From positions 62,001 through 126,000 of the forward strand of contig NZ_CBCPHV010000001.1 in the NCBI RefSeq assembly GCF_965118635.1: a stretch of DNA of 64,000 nt, given 5' to 3'. Numbering within the stretch: the first letter of the stretch is position 1; each line of letters opens with the position of its first letter. Positions 17,119-26,816 of this stretch are shown here, piece after piece. The notes under the pieces were generated by a model. It was not told where the DNA came from. It was given only the letters and a program-made list of their open reading frames with translations, and did no database searches. The stretch is from Empedobacter brevis_A. GTDB lineage: Bacteria > Bacteroidota > Bacteroidia > Flavobacteriales > Weeksellaceae. Position numbers and translations under genes: made by a program.

Positions 17119-18984
17119 ATGAGTTTAATTACTACACAAGATATCTATTCGGCATCAGGTCTTTCTAAAATTGGAGTTTTAGGAAAACCTGTAGCTTGGA
17201 CATTGAAAAAAATTTTCAGTATAGATCAGTTAAATGATTTATATAACAGAGGAAAACATTTAGAATGTGAACCTTTTTTAGATTACTTAATAGATGATAT
17301 GGGAGTGGATTACGAAATCCACGAAGAAGATTTGAAACGTATTCCAAAAGAAGGACCATTTATTATTATTTCTAATCATCCGTTAGGAGCATTGGATGGA
17401 ATTATTTTGATGCATTGCATGTCAAAAATTCGTCCTGATTTTAAGGTGATGGGTAATTTTTTATTGCAGAAAATTAAACCATTAGATCCTATGATTATTC
17501 CAGTTAATCCTTTCGAAACAAGAAAAGAAGCTTACAATAGTCTTTCTGGGATGCGAGATGCATTAAAATTATTAAGAGATGGAGGATGTTTGGGAATTTT
17601 TCCTGCAGGAGAAGTTTCGTTCCGTGATGAAGAAAGAAGAATAATAGACAGAGAATGGCAAGAATCAGCAATGAAGTTGATTAAGAAAGCTAAAGTTCCT
17701 GTTGTTCCTATGTTTTTTAGAGCGAGAAATAGCAATGTTTTTTATCGCTTAGCAAAACTTCATCCAGATTTTCAAACAGCGATGTTGCCTGCAGAAATGA
17801 TGAAGAAACGAACTCGTCCAATTCAGATTCGAATAGGAAAACCAATTTTGCAAAAACAGCAAGATGAACACGAGACAATTCAAGATTATTCAGCATTTTT
17901 GAGAAAGAAAACTTACATGCTTTCTTCTTACTATAATCAGAAAAGAAGTTTTACTGAAGTCTTAAAAAATCCGACACATATCGAGCTAAAAATTCCGAAT
18001 TTACCAAGTTTATCTTCTTCAAATAAAAAGGTTAAGCCTGTAATTTCAGAAACGCCTTTAGAACTGTTATTGCAAGACATTACAGAATTGCAAAAGGATG
18101 AACAAGCGTTATTATTTACGAATAATAATTACGAATGTTTTTTTGCAACAGCGCAACAAATTCCAAATATTTTAAGAGAAATCGGTCGTTTGCGAGAAAT
18201 TACTTTCCGAGCAATTGGAGAAGGAACAAATGACGAAATTGATTTGGATAGATTTGATAATCATTATCATCATTTGTTTTTATGGGATAAGGAAACTAAC
18301 AAGATTGTTGGGGCTTATCGTATGGCAATTGGTTCAGAAGTATACGAAAAATATGGAATCAATGGATTTTATGTGAACGAGTTATTTAATTTCGATCCAG
18401 AAATACATCCTTTTTTTAAGAAATGTATCGAAATGGGTAGAGCTTTTGTTTCGGCTGAATATCAGCAAAAACCAATGCCACTTTTCTTATTGTGGAGAGG
18501 AATTGTACATGTTACGTTGAGAAATCCAAATCAAAAATTCATTATTGGTGGTGTAAGTATTAGTAATCAGTTTTCTGATTTTTCAAAATCATTGATGATT
18601 GAGTTTATGAAATCTCATTACTACGATTCAACGGTTGCACAATATGTGCGAGCAAAGAATGAATTTAAAGTAAAATTAAAAGAAGAGGATAAAGAATTTA
18701 TTTTTGATGAATCTGAAGCTGATTTAAATAAATTTGATAAATTAATTGATGAGCTTGAACCTAATATGTTGCGTTTACCAGTTTTAATCAAAAAATACAT
18801 CAAACAAAATGCGAAAGTCATAGCATTTAATGTCGATCCAAAGTTTAATGACGCGATAGATGGTTTAATGTATATAAGAGTTTCAGATATACCAGAATCT
18901 ACTGTTCGTCCTGTTCTAGAAGATATTCAAGCAGAATTGGATCGTAAAATTCAATCAGGAAAATTTGACGGAAATTTTATTTAA
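17119..18984 (+). CDS. Bifunctional acyltransferase, OlsF-like (aminolipid synthesis)
   Basis: The 621-residue protein joins two acyltransferase domains. The N-terminal about 270 residues are PlsC-like, with the NHPLGALDG block at 86-94 and the FPAGEVS block near 161. The C-terminal portion (about 315-560) is a GNAT-type hemolysin/OlsB-like domain with GAYRMAIG, EMGRAFV and LFLLWRGI motifs. This order matches OlsF-type enzymes reported in Serratia and Flavobacterium johnsoniae to make ornithine lipids by N- then O-acylation. Bacteroides splits the job into GlsB and GlsA for glycine lipids. The amino-acid substrate here is unknown. It abuts aspartate kinase and ends in a strong terminator. Confidence 0.82.
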   Translation: MSLITTQDIYSASGLSKIGVLGKPVAWTLKKIFSIDQLNDLYNRGKHLECEPFLDYLIDDMGVDYEIHEEDLKRIPKEGPFIIISNHPLGALDGIILMHCMSKIRPDFKVMGNFLLQKIKPLDPMIIPVNPFETRKEAYNSLSGMRDALKLLRDGGCLGIFPAGEVSFRDEERRIIDREWQESAMKLIKKAKVPVVPMFFRARNSNVFYRLAKLHPDFQTAMLPAEMMKKRTRPIQIRIGKPILQKQQDEHETIQDYSAFLRKKTYMLSSYYNQKRSFTEVLKNPTHIELKIPNLPSLSSSNKKVKPVISETPLELLLQDITELQKDEQALLFTNNNYECFFATAQQIPNILREIGRLREITFRAIGEGTNDEIDLDRFDNHYHHLFLWDKETNKIVGAYRMAIGSEVYEKYGINGFYVNELFNFDPEIHPFFKKCIEMGRAFVSAEYQQKPMPLFLLWRGIVHVTLRNPNQKFIIGGVSISNQFSDFSKSLMIEFMKSHYYDSTVAQYVRAKNEFKVKLKEEDKEFIFDESEADLNKFDKLIDELEPNMLRLPVLIKKYIKQNAKVIAFNVDPKFNDAIDGLMYIRVSDIPESTVRPVLEDIQAELDRKIQSGKFDGNFI

Positions 18985-19007
18985 AGAATATAAAATTCAA
19001 ACATAAA

Positions 19008-19036
19008 AAAAGCGCTTAACCTAGTTAAGCGCTTTT
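19008..19036. terminator. Bidirectional intrinsic terminator
   Basis: Perfect 13-bp stem (AAAAGCGCTTAAC with GTTAAGCGCTTTT) and a CTA loop between the convergent acyltransferase and Ala-rich lipoprotein genes. Confidence 0.88.
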
Positions 19037-19056
19037 ATATTTTAGCTTCGCTTTAA

Positions 19057-19275
19057 TTATTTAGCTACTGCTGTAGAATCTGCTGCTGGAGCTGCTGCTG
19101 AATCAACAACTGCTGCTGCAGAGTCAGCTACTGGAGCTACTGCTGAATCAACTACTGCTGTAGCAGAATCTGTAGCTGGTGCTTCTTCTACTGGTGCTTC
19201 TTCAGTTTTCTCTCCACAAGATACTGCTCCTAATGATAAAGCTGCTACTGCAACTACTGCGAAAAATTTTTTCAT
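19057..19275 (-). CDS. Small Ala-rich repeat lipoprotein
   Basis: A 72-residue lipoprotein with a lipobox ending at Cys20 (LGAVSC). After an acidic stretch (GEKTEEAPVEEAP) it becomes a low-complexity Ala/Val/Asp/Ser tail containing a 15-residue tandem repeat: VVDSAVAPVADSAAA (41-55) and VVDSAAAPAADSTAV (56-70). Such tails are probably unstructured, surface-exposed linkers on an outer-membrane-anchored lipid. No family name fits. The gene has its own structured 5' leader and ends in a shared bidirectional terminator. Confidence 0.75.
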   Translation of the reverse strand: MKKFFAVVAVAALSLGAVSCGEKTEEAPVEEAPATDSATAVVDSAVAPVADSAAAVVDSAAAPAADSTAVAK

Positions 19276-19295
19276 CTTCTAAAATTTAATTAATT

Positions 19296-19360
19296 AAACG
19301 TTTTGTTATTTGATAGGTCAAATTTAGAATGATTTTGACCTGATAGAATAAAAAACGTTT
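19296..19360 (-). promoter_or_regulatory. Large stem-loop upstream of the Ala-rich lipoprotein
   Basis: An inner stem AGGTCAAA (19315-19322) with TTTGACCT (19334-19341) sits inside an outer stem AAACGTTTT (19296-19304) with AAAACGTTT (19352-19360), separated by an internal loop. It ends 20 bases before the start codon and has no U tract. It could be a leader RNA structure or a protein operator. Confidence 0.4.
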
Positions 19361-19507
19361 GTAATTATTTTGTAAAATAAAAAGATTTTACAAAAATCAA
19401 TCAATCATTTATTTAGCATAGAAATTTTCCGAAATTATAAAGTTTATTAAAAGAATTTATTCTCAAATTTTATAATTCATTCGTGATTTTTCCTAAGATT
19501 TCAGCTG

Positions 19508-20809
19508 TTATTTTAAAACTTGAGCTTCTAATTTGAATTTTTCAATTTTATTTGAAATTAAATCTAATCTCAAATTATGAATACTTCCGATATGTGAAGT
19601 TTGAAATTCTTTGTGTGGGACGTATGTTCCATTTTCTACAGATAAACCAACTTGTCTGTAAGCATCACGGAAAGGAGTTCCATTTTTGATCGCTTCGTTT
19701 ATGTTTTCTACGGTATAAATAGGATCGTATTTTTCTTGATTTAGATAATTATCTTTAATCTGAAGTTGAGGAATTGCAAATGTCAAAATATCAATAATAT
19801 TATCAAATTGCATCATTGGTTCGAACAAGATTTCTTTTAGAATTTGATAATCGCGATGATATCCACTTGGAAGATTATTTATCGTCATCATAATATCATT
19901 TGGCAAAGCTTGGATTCTATTACAATGCGCGCGCGTTAATTCGAATACATCAGGATTTTTCTTATGTGGCATAATCGATGATCCTGTTGTCATTTCGTTT
20001 GGTAATTTTACAAAGGCCAAATCTTGTGAATTGTATAAAACCAAATCGTATGACATTTTAGATAATGTTCCACAAATCATAGCTAAAGCCGTTGCAACAG
20101 ATTTTTCTGTTTTCCCACGTAACATTTGCGCACCAACAGAAGAAACTAAAATTTCAGAAAAACCTAATTCTTGAGTTGTTTGTAAACGATCAATTGGGAA
20201 ACTTGTTCCAAAACCAGCTCCAGAACCTAAAGGATTTTGATCAGAAATTTTATAAGCTGCTTCAAAAAAGTATAAATCGGTCAATAAACTTTCTGCATAA
20301 GCAGAAAACCACATTCCGAAACTACTTGGCATAGCTGCCTGAAAATGTGTATAGCCTGGTAATTGATAGTTTTTAAATTCTTCAGCTTTTTGTAAAAAGA
20401 TATCAATTAGCTTGATGATTTTATCTGTAATCTGTTTTAAATAATGTTTTTCAAAAAGTTGAATAGCCACTAAAACTTGATCATTTCGAGAACGTGCAAC
20501 GTGAATTTTTTTTCCAGCATCTCCAGTTTTCTCAATCAAAAAAGCTTCAATTTTTGAATGTATATCTTCGTAATTTTCATCTATTTCGAAATTATTCTCA
20601 GCAATTAACACCAAAACTTCATCTAAAGCAATTTGTAAAGCATCATTTTCTAAATTACTAATCAAGCCTGTTTTTGCAAGCATATTTGCTTGTGCTTTGG
20701 ATGCTAATGCATCGTATTTTGCAAGATGAGCATCTAATTCTCTGTCTTTTCCTACAGTAAATTTTTCGATTTTATCATTAATGGTAAAACCTTTGTCCCA
20801 AAGTTTCAT
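19508..20809 (-). CDS. argH: Argininosuccinate lyase
   Basis: Cleaves argininosuccinate to arginine and fumarate, the last step of arginine synthesis. The 433-residue protein has the fumarase/aspartase superfamily signature GSSIMPHKKNPD near residue 270, the HVARSRNDQV substrate-binding block near 105, and YTHFQAAMPSSFGMW near 155. No other arginine genes are adjacent, so the pathway genes are scattered or elsewhere. Homology to delta-crystallin/adenylosuccinate lyase is expected, but the HVARSRNDQ block favours ArgH. Confidence 0.95.
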   Translation of the reverse strand: MKLWDKGFTINDKIEKFTVGKDRELDAHLAKYDALASKAQANMLAKTGLISNLENDALQIALDEVLVLIAENNFEIDENYEDIHSKIEAFLIEKTGDAGKKIHVARSRNDQVLVAIQLFEKHYLKQITDKIIKLIDIFLQKAEEFKNYQLPGYTHFQAAMPSSFGMWFSAYAESLLTDLYFFEAAYKISDQNPLGSGAGFGTSFPIDRLQTTQELGFSEILVSSVGAQMLRGKTEKSVATALAMICGTLSKMSYDLVLYNSQDLAFVKLPNEMTTGSSIMPHKKNPDVFELTRAHCNRIQALPNDIMMTINNLPSGYHRDYQILKEILFEPMMQFDNIIDILTFAIPQLQIKDNYLNQEKYDPIYTVENINEAIKNGTPFRDAYRQVGLSVENGTYVPHKEFQTSHIGSIHNLRLDLISNKIEKFKLEAQVLK

Positions 20810-21524
20810 ATCTATAATAATGAATTAAGATGCAAAGCTAATAAAAACTTGTATAATATTTCATTAAATATGTATAATTATTAATCTTATTAAATATTTA
20901 TTCATATTGAGAATTTTTAATTGGTTTTTTAGATTATTTAGATGTTTGATAACATTTCGAAAGAATGATTATTGAATGTTTATTAAAGTTTTGAAATAAT
21001 TTAATTTCGTAAAAATATGACCTGAAAATTATGAACTTGATATTTTAACAACTCTTAAATTTTTAACTTGTATTTATTTTCGTTTAAAATATTGTCAAAG
21101 TGAAATTTAGACCTTTTTTATAATAATTCTAAATTATTAAAATATAACTAAAATATATCATCCTTTGATGAAAAATCATTACTATAAACGTAATTTTGTG
21201 TATCAATTTATAGCTAAACGCATATTTGTTTAGATAATTGTTAATGTAAAATTTATGATTTTATCTCTTTCTCAAATACTTATTTGTATTGATTTTGTTA
21301 GAGTTAAATTCTTAAAAATTACACTTCGAAAAAAATTACATACTTAGTTTGTATTCTGATAACAGTAGTTGCCTATGCCAAAATGTTTTTTTTGAAAAAA
21401 ATTGCATAAGATGTAACGATACAACAAAGTGTTATTATATAATTCATTTTGATTGAATGAAATCAGGTGTAAGTAGCTTGATTTTAAACAATCTTTAATA
21501 TTTAAAAAGAAAAGATAGATAATT
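20810..21524. other. Long A+T-rich intergenic region upstream of acnB
   Basis: This 715-base gap between the divergent argH and acnB genes is the longest protein-free, RNA-free stretch here. I see no open frame of useful size, no tRNA and no clear riboswitch. A weak promoter-like pair (TTTG at 21195-21198 and TATTTG at 21223-21228) occurs about 300 bases before acnB, with a 24-base spacer that is longer than usual. The region may hold a long acnB leader or control sites. Confidence 0.4.
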
Positions 21525-24287
21525 ATGAGTCTTTATCAAGAGTATCTTAACGAGATTGAAGAAAGAAAAGGTCAAGGTTTACATCCAAAACCAATTGATG
21601 GTGCAGAATTACTAAGTGAAATCATTAATCAAATTAAAGATGTTAACAACGAATACCGCGAGGATTCTGTTAAATTCTTTATCTATAATACTTTGCCAGG
21701 AACAACATCTGCTGCAGGTGTAAAAGCAAAATTTTTAAAAGAGATTATTTTAGGAGAAGCTACAGTTGCTGAAATTACACCAACTTATGCTTTCGAATTA
21801 TTATCTCACATGAAAGGAGGGCCATCTATTGAGGTTCTTTTAGATTTAGCTTTAGGAAACGATGAAGCAATTGCAAAACAAGCTGCTGAAGTTCTTAAAA
21901 CACAAGTTTTCTTATATGATGCAGATACAGCTCGTTTAGCTGATGCTTTTAAAGCAGGAAATGCAATCGCAAAAGATATTTTAGAAAGTTATGCAAAAGC
22001 AGAATTCTTTACAGAGTTACCAGCTGTTGCAGAAGAAATAAAAGTAGTAACTTATATTGCTGCTGAAGGAGATATTTCTACAGATTTATTATCTCCAGGT
22101 AACCAAGCACACTCTCGTTCGGATAGAGAATTGCATGGTCAATGTATGATTACACCAGAAGCTCAAGCAGAAATTAGAGCTTTGCAAGCACAACATCCAG
22201 ATGCTTCTGTAATGTTAATCGCTGAAAAAGGTACAATGGGAGTTGGTTCTTCTCGTATGTCAGGAGTTAACAACGTTGCTTTATGGACAGGGAAACAAGC
22301 ATCGCCTTATGTTCCTTTCGTAAATATTGCGCCAATTGTTGCTGGTACAAATGGAATTTCTCCAATTTTCTTAACAACTGTTGATGTAACAGGAGGTATT
22401 GGAATTGATTTGAAAAACTGGACGAAAAAAGTTGATGCAAATGGAGATGTTGTTCGTAACGAAGCTGGAGATCCAGTTTTAGAAGAAGTTTACTCAGTTG
22501 CTACAGGAACAGTTTTAACAATTAATACTAAAACTAAAAAATTATATAATGGAGATCAAGAGTTAATTGATATTTCAAGATCATTAACTCCTCAAAAAAT
22601 GGAATTTATCAAAGCAGGAGGTTCTTATGCAATCGTTTTTGGTAAAAAAATTCAAACATTTGCGGCTCAAACTTTAGGTATCGAAGCGCCAGTAGTTTTC
22701 GCTCCTTCAAAAGAGATTTCAAATGAAGGTCAAGGTTTAACAGCAGTTGAGAAAATTTTCAATAATAATGCAGTTGGATCTACTCCAGGAAAAGTTTTAC
22801 ATGCTGGTTCTGATGTTCGTGTTAAAGTAAACATTGTAGGTTCTCAAGACACAACAGGTTTGATGACATCTCAAGAGTTAGAAGCAATGGCTGCTACAGT
22901 TATTGCTCCAACAGTTGATGGTGCATATCAATCAGGATGTCACACAGCTTCAGTTTGGGATAAAAAAGCACAAGCAAATATTCCTAAATTGATGAAATTT
23001 ATGAATGATTTCGGTGTAATTACAGCGCGTGACCCTAAAGGGGAATACCATGCAATGACAGATGTTATTCATAAAGTATTGAATGATATTACAATTGATG
23101 AATGGGCGATTATTATTGGAGGAGATTCTCACACACGTATGTCTAAAGGAGTTGCTTTTGGTGCCGATTCAGGAACTGTAGCTTTAGCTTTAGCAACAGG
23201 TGAAGCTTCTATGCCAATTCCAGAGTCTGTAAAAGTAACTTTCAAAGGAGAGATGAAAGAATACATGGATTTCCGTGATGTAGTTCATGCAACTCAAGCA
23301 CAGATGTTGAAACAATTTGACGGAGAAAATGTATTCCAAGGTCGTATTATTGAAGTTCATATCGGAACATTATTAGCGGATCAAGCATTTACATTTACAG
23401 ATTGGACAGCAGAAATGAAAGCAAAAGCATCTATTTGTATTTCTCAAGATGATACTTTAATCCAATCGTTAGAAATTGCCAAATCTCGTATCCAAATTAT
23501 GATCGATAAGGGAATGGATAACAAAAATAAAGTTTTACAAGGATTAATTGATAAAGCAAATAAACGTATCGAAGAAATTAAATCTGGAGAAAAACCAGCT
23601 TTAACTCCAGATGCAAATGCAAAATACTATGCTGAGGTTGTAATTGACTTAGATATTATTGATGAGCCAATGATTGCCGATCCAGATGTAAATAATGCTG
23701 ATGTTTCTAAACGTTATACACACGATACAATCCGTGATTTAACTTACTACGGAGGAGATAAACACGTAGATTTAGGTTTCGTAGGATCTTGTATGGTGCA
23801 CAAAGATGATTTAAAAATCGTTTCTCAAATGTTACGTAATGTAGAAAAAGCAAATGGTAAAGTTGAATTCAAAGCGCCTTTAGTTGTTGCTGCACCTACT
23901 TATAACATTATTGACGAATTGAAAGCTGAAGGAGATTGGGAAATGTTACAAAAATATTCAGGATTTGAATTTAGTGACTTGTTACCAAAATCAACAGCGC
24001 GTACAGAATACGAAAATATTATGTATTTAGAGCGTCCTGGATGTAACCTTTGTATGGGTAACCAAGAAAAAGCAGAAAAAGGAGATACTGTAATGGCTAC
24101 ATCTACACGTTTATTCCAAGGTCGTGTTGTTGAAGACCGCGATGGTAAAAAAGGAGAATCTTTATTAGCTTCTACTCCAGTAGTTGTTTTATCAGCAATT
24201 TTAGGACGTATTCCTTCAATCGAAGAATATAAAGCTGCTGTAGAAGGGATTAACTTAACAAAATTTAAACCAATTTCAATGAACTAA
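21525..24287 (+). CDS. acnB: Aconitate hydratase B / 2-methylisocitrate dehydratase
   Basis: Interconverts citrate and isocitrate through cis-aconitate, and in many bacteria also hydrates 2-methylaconitate. The 920 residues include the AcnB-specific N-terminal helical (HEAT-like) domain (about 1-150), the swivel region GTMGVGSSRMSGVNNVALW near 240, and the late Fe-S ligand motif GCNLCMGNQ near 850. Length is somewhat above the E. coli protein (about 865). A terminator follows, so the second aconitase downstream has its own transcription unit. Confidence 0.96.
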   Translation: MSLYQEYLNEIEERKGQGLHPKPIDGAELLSEIINQIKDVNNEYREDSVKFFIYNTLPGTTSAAGVKAKFLKEIILGEATVAEITPTYAFELLSHMKGGPSIEVLLDLALGNDEAIAKQAAEVLKTQVFLYDADTARLADAFKAGNAIAKDILESYAKAEFFTELPAVAEEIKVVTYIAAEGDISTDLLSPGNQAHSRSDRELHGQCMITPEAQAEIRALQAQHPDASVMLIAEKGTMGVGSSRMSGVNNVALWTGKQASPYVPFVNIAPIVAGTNGISPIFLTTVDVTGGIGIDLKNWTKKVDANGDVVRNEAGDPVLEEVYSVATGTVLTINTKTKKLYNGDQELIDISRSLTPQKMEFIKAGGSYAIVFGKKIQTFAAQTLGIEAPVVFAPSKEISNEGQGLTAVEKIFNNNAVGSTPGKVLHAGSDVRVKVNIVGSQDTTGLMTSQELEAMAATVIAPTVDGAYQSGCHTASVWDKKAQANIPKLMKFMNDFGVITARDPKGEYHAMTDVIHKVLNDITIDEWAIIIGGDSHTRMSKGVAFGADSGTVALALATGEASMPIPESVKVTFKGEMKEYMDFRDVVHATQAQMLKQFDGENVFQGRIIEVHIGTLLADQAFTFTDWTAEMKAKASICISQDDTLIQSLEIAKSRIQIMIDKGMDNKNKVLQGLIDKANKRIEEIKSGEKPALTPDANAKYYAEVVIDLDIIDEPMIADPDVNNADVSKRYTHDTIRDLTYYGGDKHVDLGFVGSCMVHKDDLKIVSQMLRNVEKANGKVEFKAPLVVAAPTYNIIDELKAEGDWEMLQKYSGFEFSDLLPKSTARTEYENIMYLERPGCNLCMGNQEKAEKGDTVMATSTRLFQGRVVEDRDGKKGESLLASTPVVVLSAILGRIPSIEEYKAAVEGINLTKFKPISMN

Positions 24288-24312
24288 TTTGTTCTGAGAA
24301 AAAGAATATATC

Positions 24313-24347
24313 AACCGAGATTATCTTTAGATAATCTCGGTTTTTTT
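24313..24347. terminator. Intrinsic terminator after acnB
   Basis: Stem AACCGAGATTATC with GATAATCTCGGTT around a TTTA loop, followed by a run of T. It separates the two aconitase genes. Confidence 0.9.
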
Positions 24348-24493
24348 ATACCTTAAATATATGTTGTGATGAATTAAGTTAGAATTGATATAAATAAGAG
24401 TATTAATCATTTAGCGATGTAAATTATTAAATAATTCAGTATATTGGGGTATGTTTTTTGATTAATAAAAACTAATTAAATAAATCAATTATT

Positions 24494-26761
24494 ATGGCAT
24501 TTGATATAAATATGATTAAAGGCGTTTATGCGAAGATGCAAGAGCGTGTTGATGCTTCTAGAGCTATCGTAGGTCGTCCTTTAACGTACTCAGAAAAAAT
24601 TTTATATGCTCACTTATTTGCGGGAGAACCAACAGAAGCTTACACAAGAGGTGAGTCTTATGTAGATTTTGCTCCAGATCGTGTAGCAATGCAAGATGCA
24701 ACTGCGCAAATGGCTTTATTGCAATTTATGCAAGCAGGAAAAACTAAAACTGCTGTTCCATCGACTGTTCATTGTGATCACTTGATTCAAGCAAAAGTTG
24801 GAGCAAAAACAGATTTACAAGAAGCTATCAATAAATCATCTGAAGTATTTAATTTCTTAGAATCAGTTTCAAATAAATACGGAATTGGATTTTGGAAACC
24901 AGGTGCAGGAATTATTCACCAAGTAGTTCTTGAAAATTATGCTTTTCCAGGAGGAATGATGATTGGTACTGATTCTCATACACCAAACGCAGGTGGATTA
25001 GGAATGGTAGCAATTGGTGTTGGTGGTGCTGATGCAGTAGATGTGATGTCTGGAATGCCTTGGGAATTAAAAATGCCAAAATTAATCGGAGTTAAATTGA
25101 TTGGTAAATTATCTGGATGGGCTGCTCCTAAAGATATTATTTTAGAAGTTGCTGGACTTTTAACTGTAAAAGGAGGAACAGGAGCTATTGTAGAATATTT
25201 TGGAGAAGGTGCAGAATCTTTATCTGCAACAGGTAAAGGAACGATTTGTAACATGGGTGCAGAAATTGGGGCAACAACTTCTATTTTTGCTTATGATGAT
25301 GCCTCAGAAAGATATTTAAGAGCAACTGATCGTAATGATGTTGCTGATGCTGCAAATGAACATAAAGCATATTTACGTTCTGATGATGAAGTTTATGCAA
25401 ATCCGGAAAATTTCTATGACCAATTAATTGAAATTAATTTATCAGAATTAGAACCTCGTTTAAACGGACCTTTTACGCCAGATTTAATGACACCAGTTTC
25501 TAAAATGAAAGAAACTGCTGCTGCAAATGGTTGGCCATTAGATGTAGAATGGGGATTAATAGGATCTTGTACGAATTCTTCTTATGAAGATTTATCTCGT
25601 GCAGCTTCTATTGCTCAACAAGCTTTAGATAAAGGATTAGAAGCGAAATCATCTTTTGGTATTAATCCTGGTTCAGAAGTTGTTCGTTATACAGCAGACA
25701 GAGATGGTTTTTTAAAAACATTTGAAGATTTAGATGCTGTTATTTTTACAAATGCTTGTGGACCTTGTATTGGTCAATGGGATCGTGAAGGTGCAGATAA
25801 AGAAGAAAAAAATACAATCGTTCACTCATTTAATCGTAATTTCAAAAAACGAGCAGATGGTAATCCAAATACGTATGCTTTCGTAACATCTCCAGAAATG
25901 GTTGCTGCGATTGCAATTTCAGGACGTTTAGATTTTAATCCATTAAAAGATAAATTAATCAATAAATTTGGAGAAGAAGTAATGTTAGATGCTCCAAAAG
26001 GAGAAGAATTACCAACAAAAGGTTATGCTTACGAAGATAATGGATACCAAGCGCCTGTAGAAGACGGATCGAATGTAGAAGTTGTCGTTAATCCAAATTC
26101 CGAACGTTTACAATTATTAGAAGGATTTAAACCTTGGAATGGAGAAAACATTATGGGAGCTAAACTGTTAATTAAAGCATTTGGTAAATGTACAACTGAC
26201 CATATTTCTATGGCTGGACCTTGGTTGCGTTTCCGTGGACATTTAGATAATATTTCAAATAATACTTTAATTGGAGCTGTAAATGCATTCAATCAAGAAA
26301 CCAATTCTGTAAAAAATCAATTAACAGGAGAATATGGTCCAGTGCCAGATACAGCTCGTGCTTATAAAGCAGCAGGTGTTCCTTCTGTTATTGTTGGTGA
26401 CGAAAACTACGGAGAAGGTTCTTCTCGTGAACACGCTGCAATGCAACCTCGTCATTTAGGAGCAGTAGCTGTTTTGGTAAGATCTTTTGCTCGTATTCAT
26501 GAAACAAATCTTAAGAAACAAGGTATGTTAGCATTAACTTTTGCAGATAAAGCAGATTATGACAAAGTACAAGAAGATGATACAATCAACTTTATTGACT
26601 TAAAAGAATTTGCTCCTGGAAAACCATTAAACATAGAATTTGTACATGCTGATGGTTCAAAAGATTTAATAGTTGCCAACCATACATATAATGCACAACA
26701 AATTGAATGGTTTAAAGCTGGTTCAGCACTAAACTTAATTAAAGCACAACAATCAAAATAA
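24494..26761 (+). CDS. acnA: Aconitate hydratase, mitochondrial/AcnA type
   Basis: A second, structurally distinct aconitase of 755 residues, the length of the mitochondrial-type enzyme. Fe-S cluster cysteines lie in LIGSCTNSSYEDLSRA and ACGPCIGQWDR, and the swivel-domain loop YGEGSSREHAAMQPRHLG is intact. It follows acnB in the same orientation, 206 bp away with a terminator between, so separate expression of the two isozymes is likely. It ends in a bidirectional terminator shared with the aminotransferase gene. Confidence 0.95.
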   Translation: MAFDINMIKGVYAKMQERVDASRAIVGRPLTYSEKILYAHLFAGEPTEAYTRGESYVDFAPDRVAMQDATAQMALLQFMQAGKTKTAVPSTVHCDHLIQAKVGAKTDLQEAINKSSEVFNFLESVSNKYGIGFWKPGAGIIHQVVLENYAFPGGMMIGTDSHTPNAGGLGMVAIGVGGADAVDVMSGMPWELKMPKLIGVKLIGKLSGWAAPKDIILEVAGLLTVKGGTGAIVEYFGEGAESLSATGKGTICNMGAEIGATTSIFAYDDASERYLRATDRNDVADAANEHKAYLRSDDEVYANPENFYDQLIEINLSELEPRLNGPFTPDLMTPVSKMKETAAANGWPLDVEWGLIGSCTNSSYEDLSRAASIAQQALDKGLEAKSSFGINPGSEVVRYTADRDGFLKTFEDLDAVIFTNACGPCIGQWDREGADKEEKNTIVHSFNRNFKKRADGNPNTYAFVTSPEMVAAIAISGRLDFNPLKDKLINKFGEEVMLDAPKGEELPTKGYAYEDNGYQAPVEDGSNVEVVVNPNSERLQLLEGFKPWNGENIMGAKLLIKAFGKCTTDHISMAGPWLRFRGHLDNISNNTLIGAVNAFNQETNSVKNQLTGEYGPVPDTARAYKAAGVPSVIVGDENYGEGSSREHAAMQPRHLGAVAVLVRSFARIHETNLKKQGMLALTFADKADYDKVQEDDTINFIDLKEFAPGKPLNIEFVHADGSKDLIVANHTYNAQQIEWFKAGSALNLIKAQQSK

Positions 26762-26780
26762 TTAATTGAACATAAATGAA

Positions 26781-26812
26781 AAGCCGATGTAGAAAAACAT
26801 CGGCTTTTTTAT
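26781..26812. terminator. Bidirectional intrinsic terminator
   Basis: Stem AAGCCGATGT with ACATCGGCTT and an AGAAAA loop plus T run, between convergent acnA-type and aminotransferase genes. Confidence 0.88.
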
Positions 26813-26816
26813 GTAT

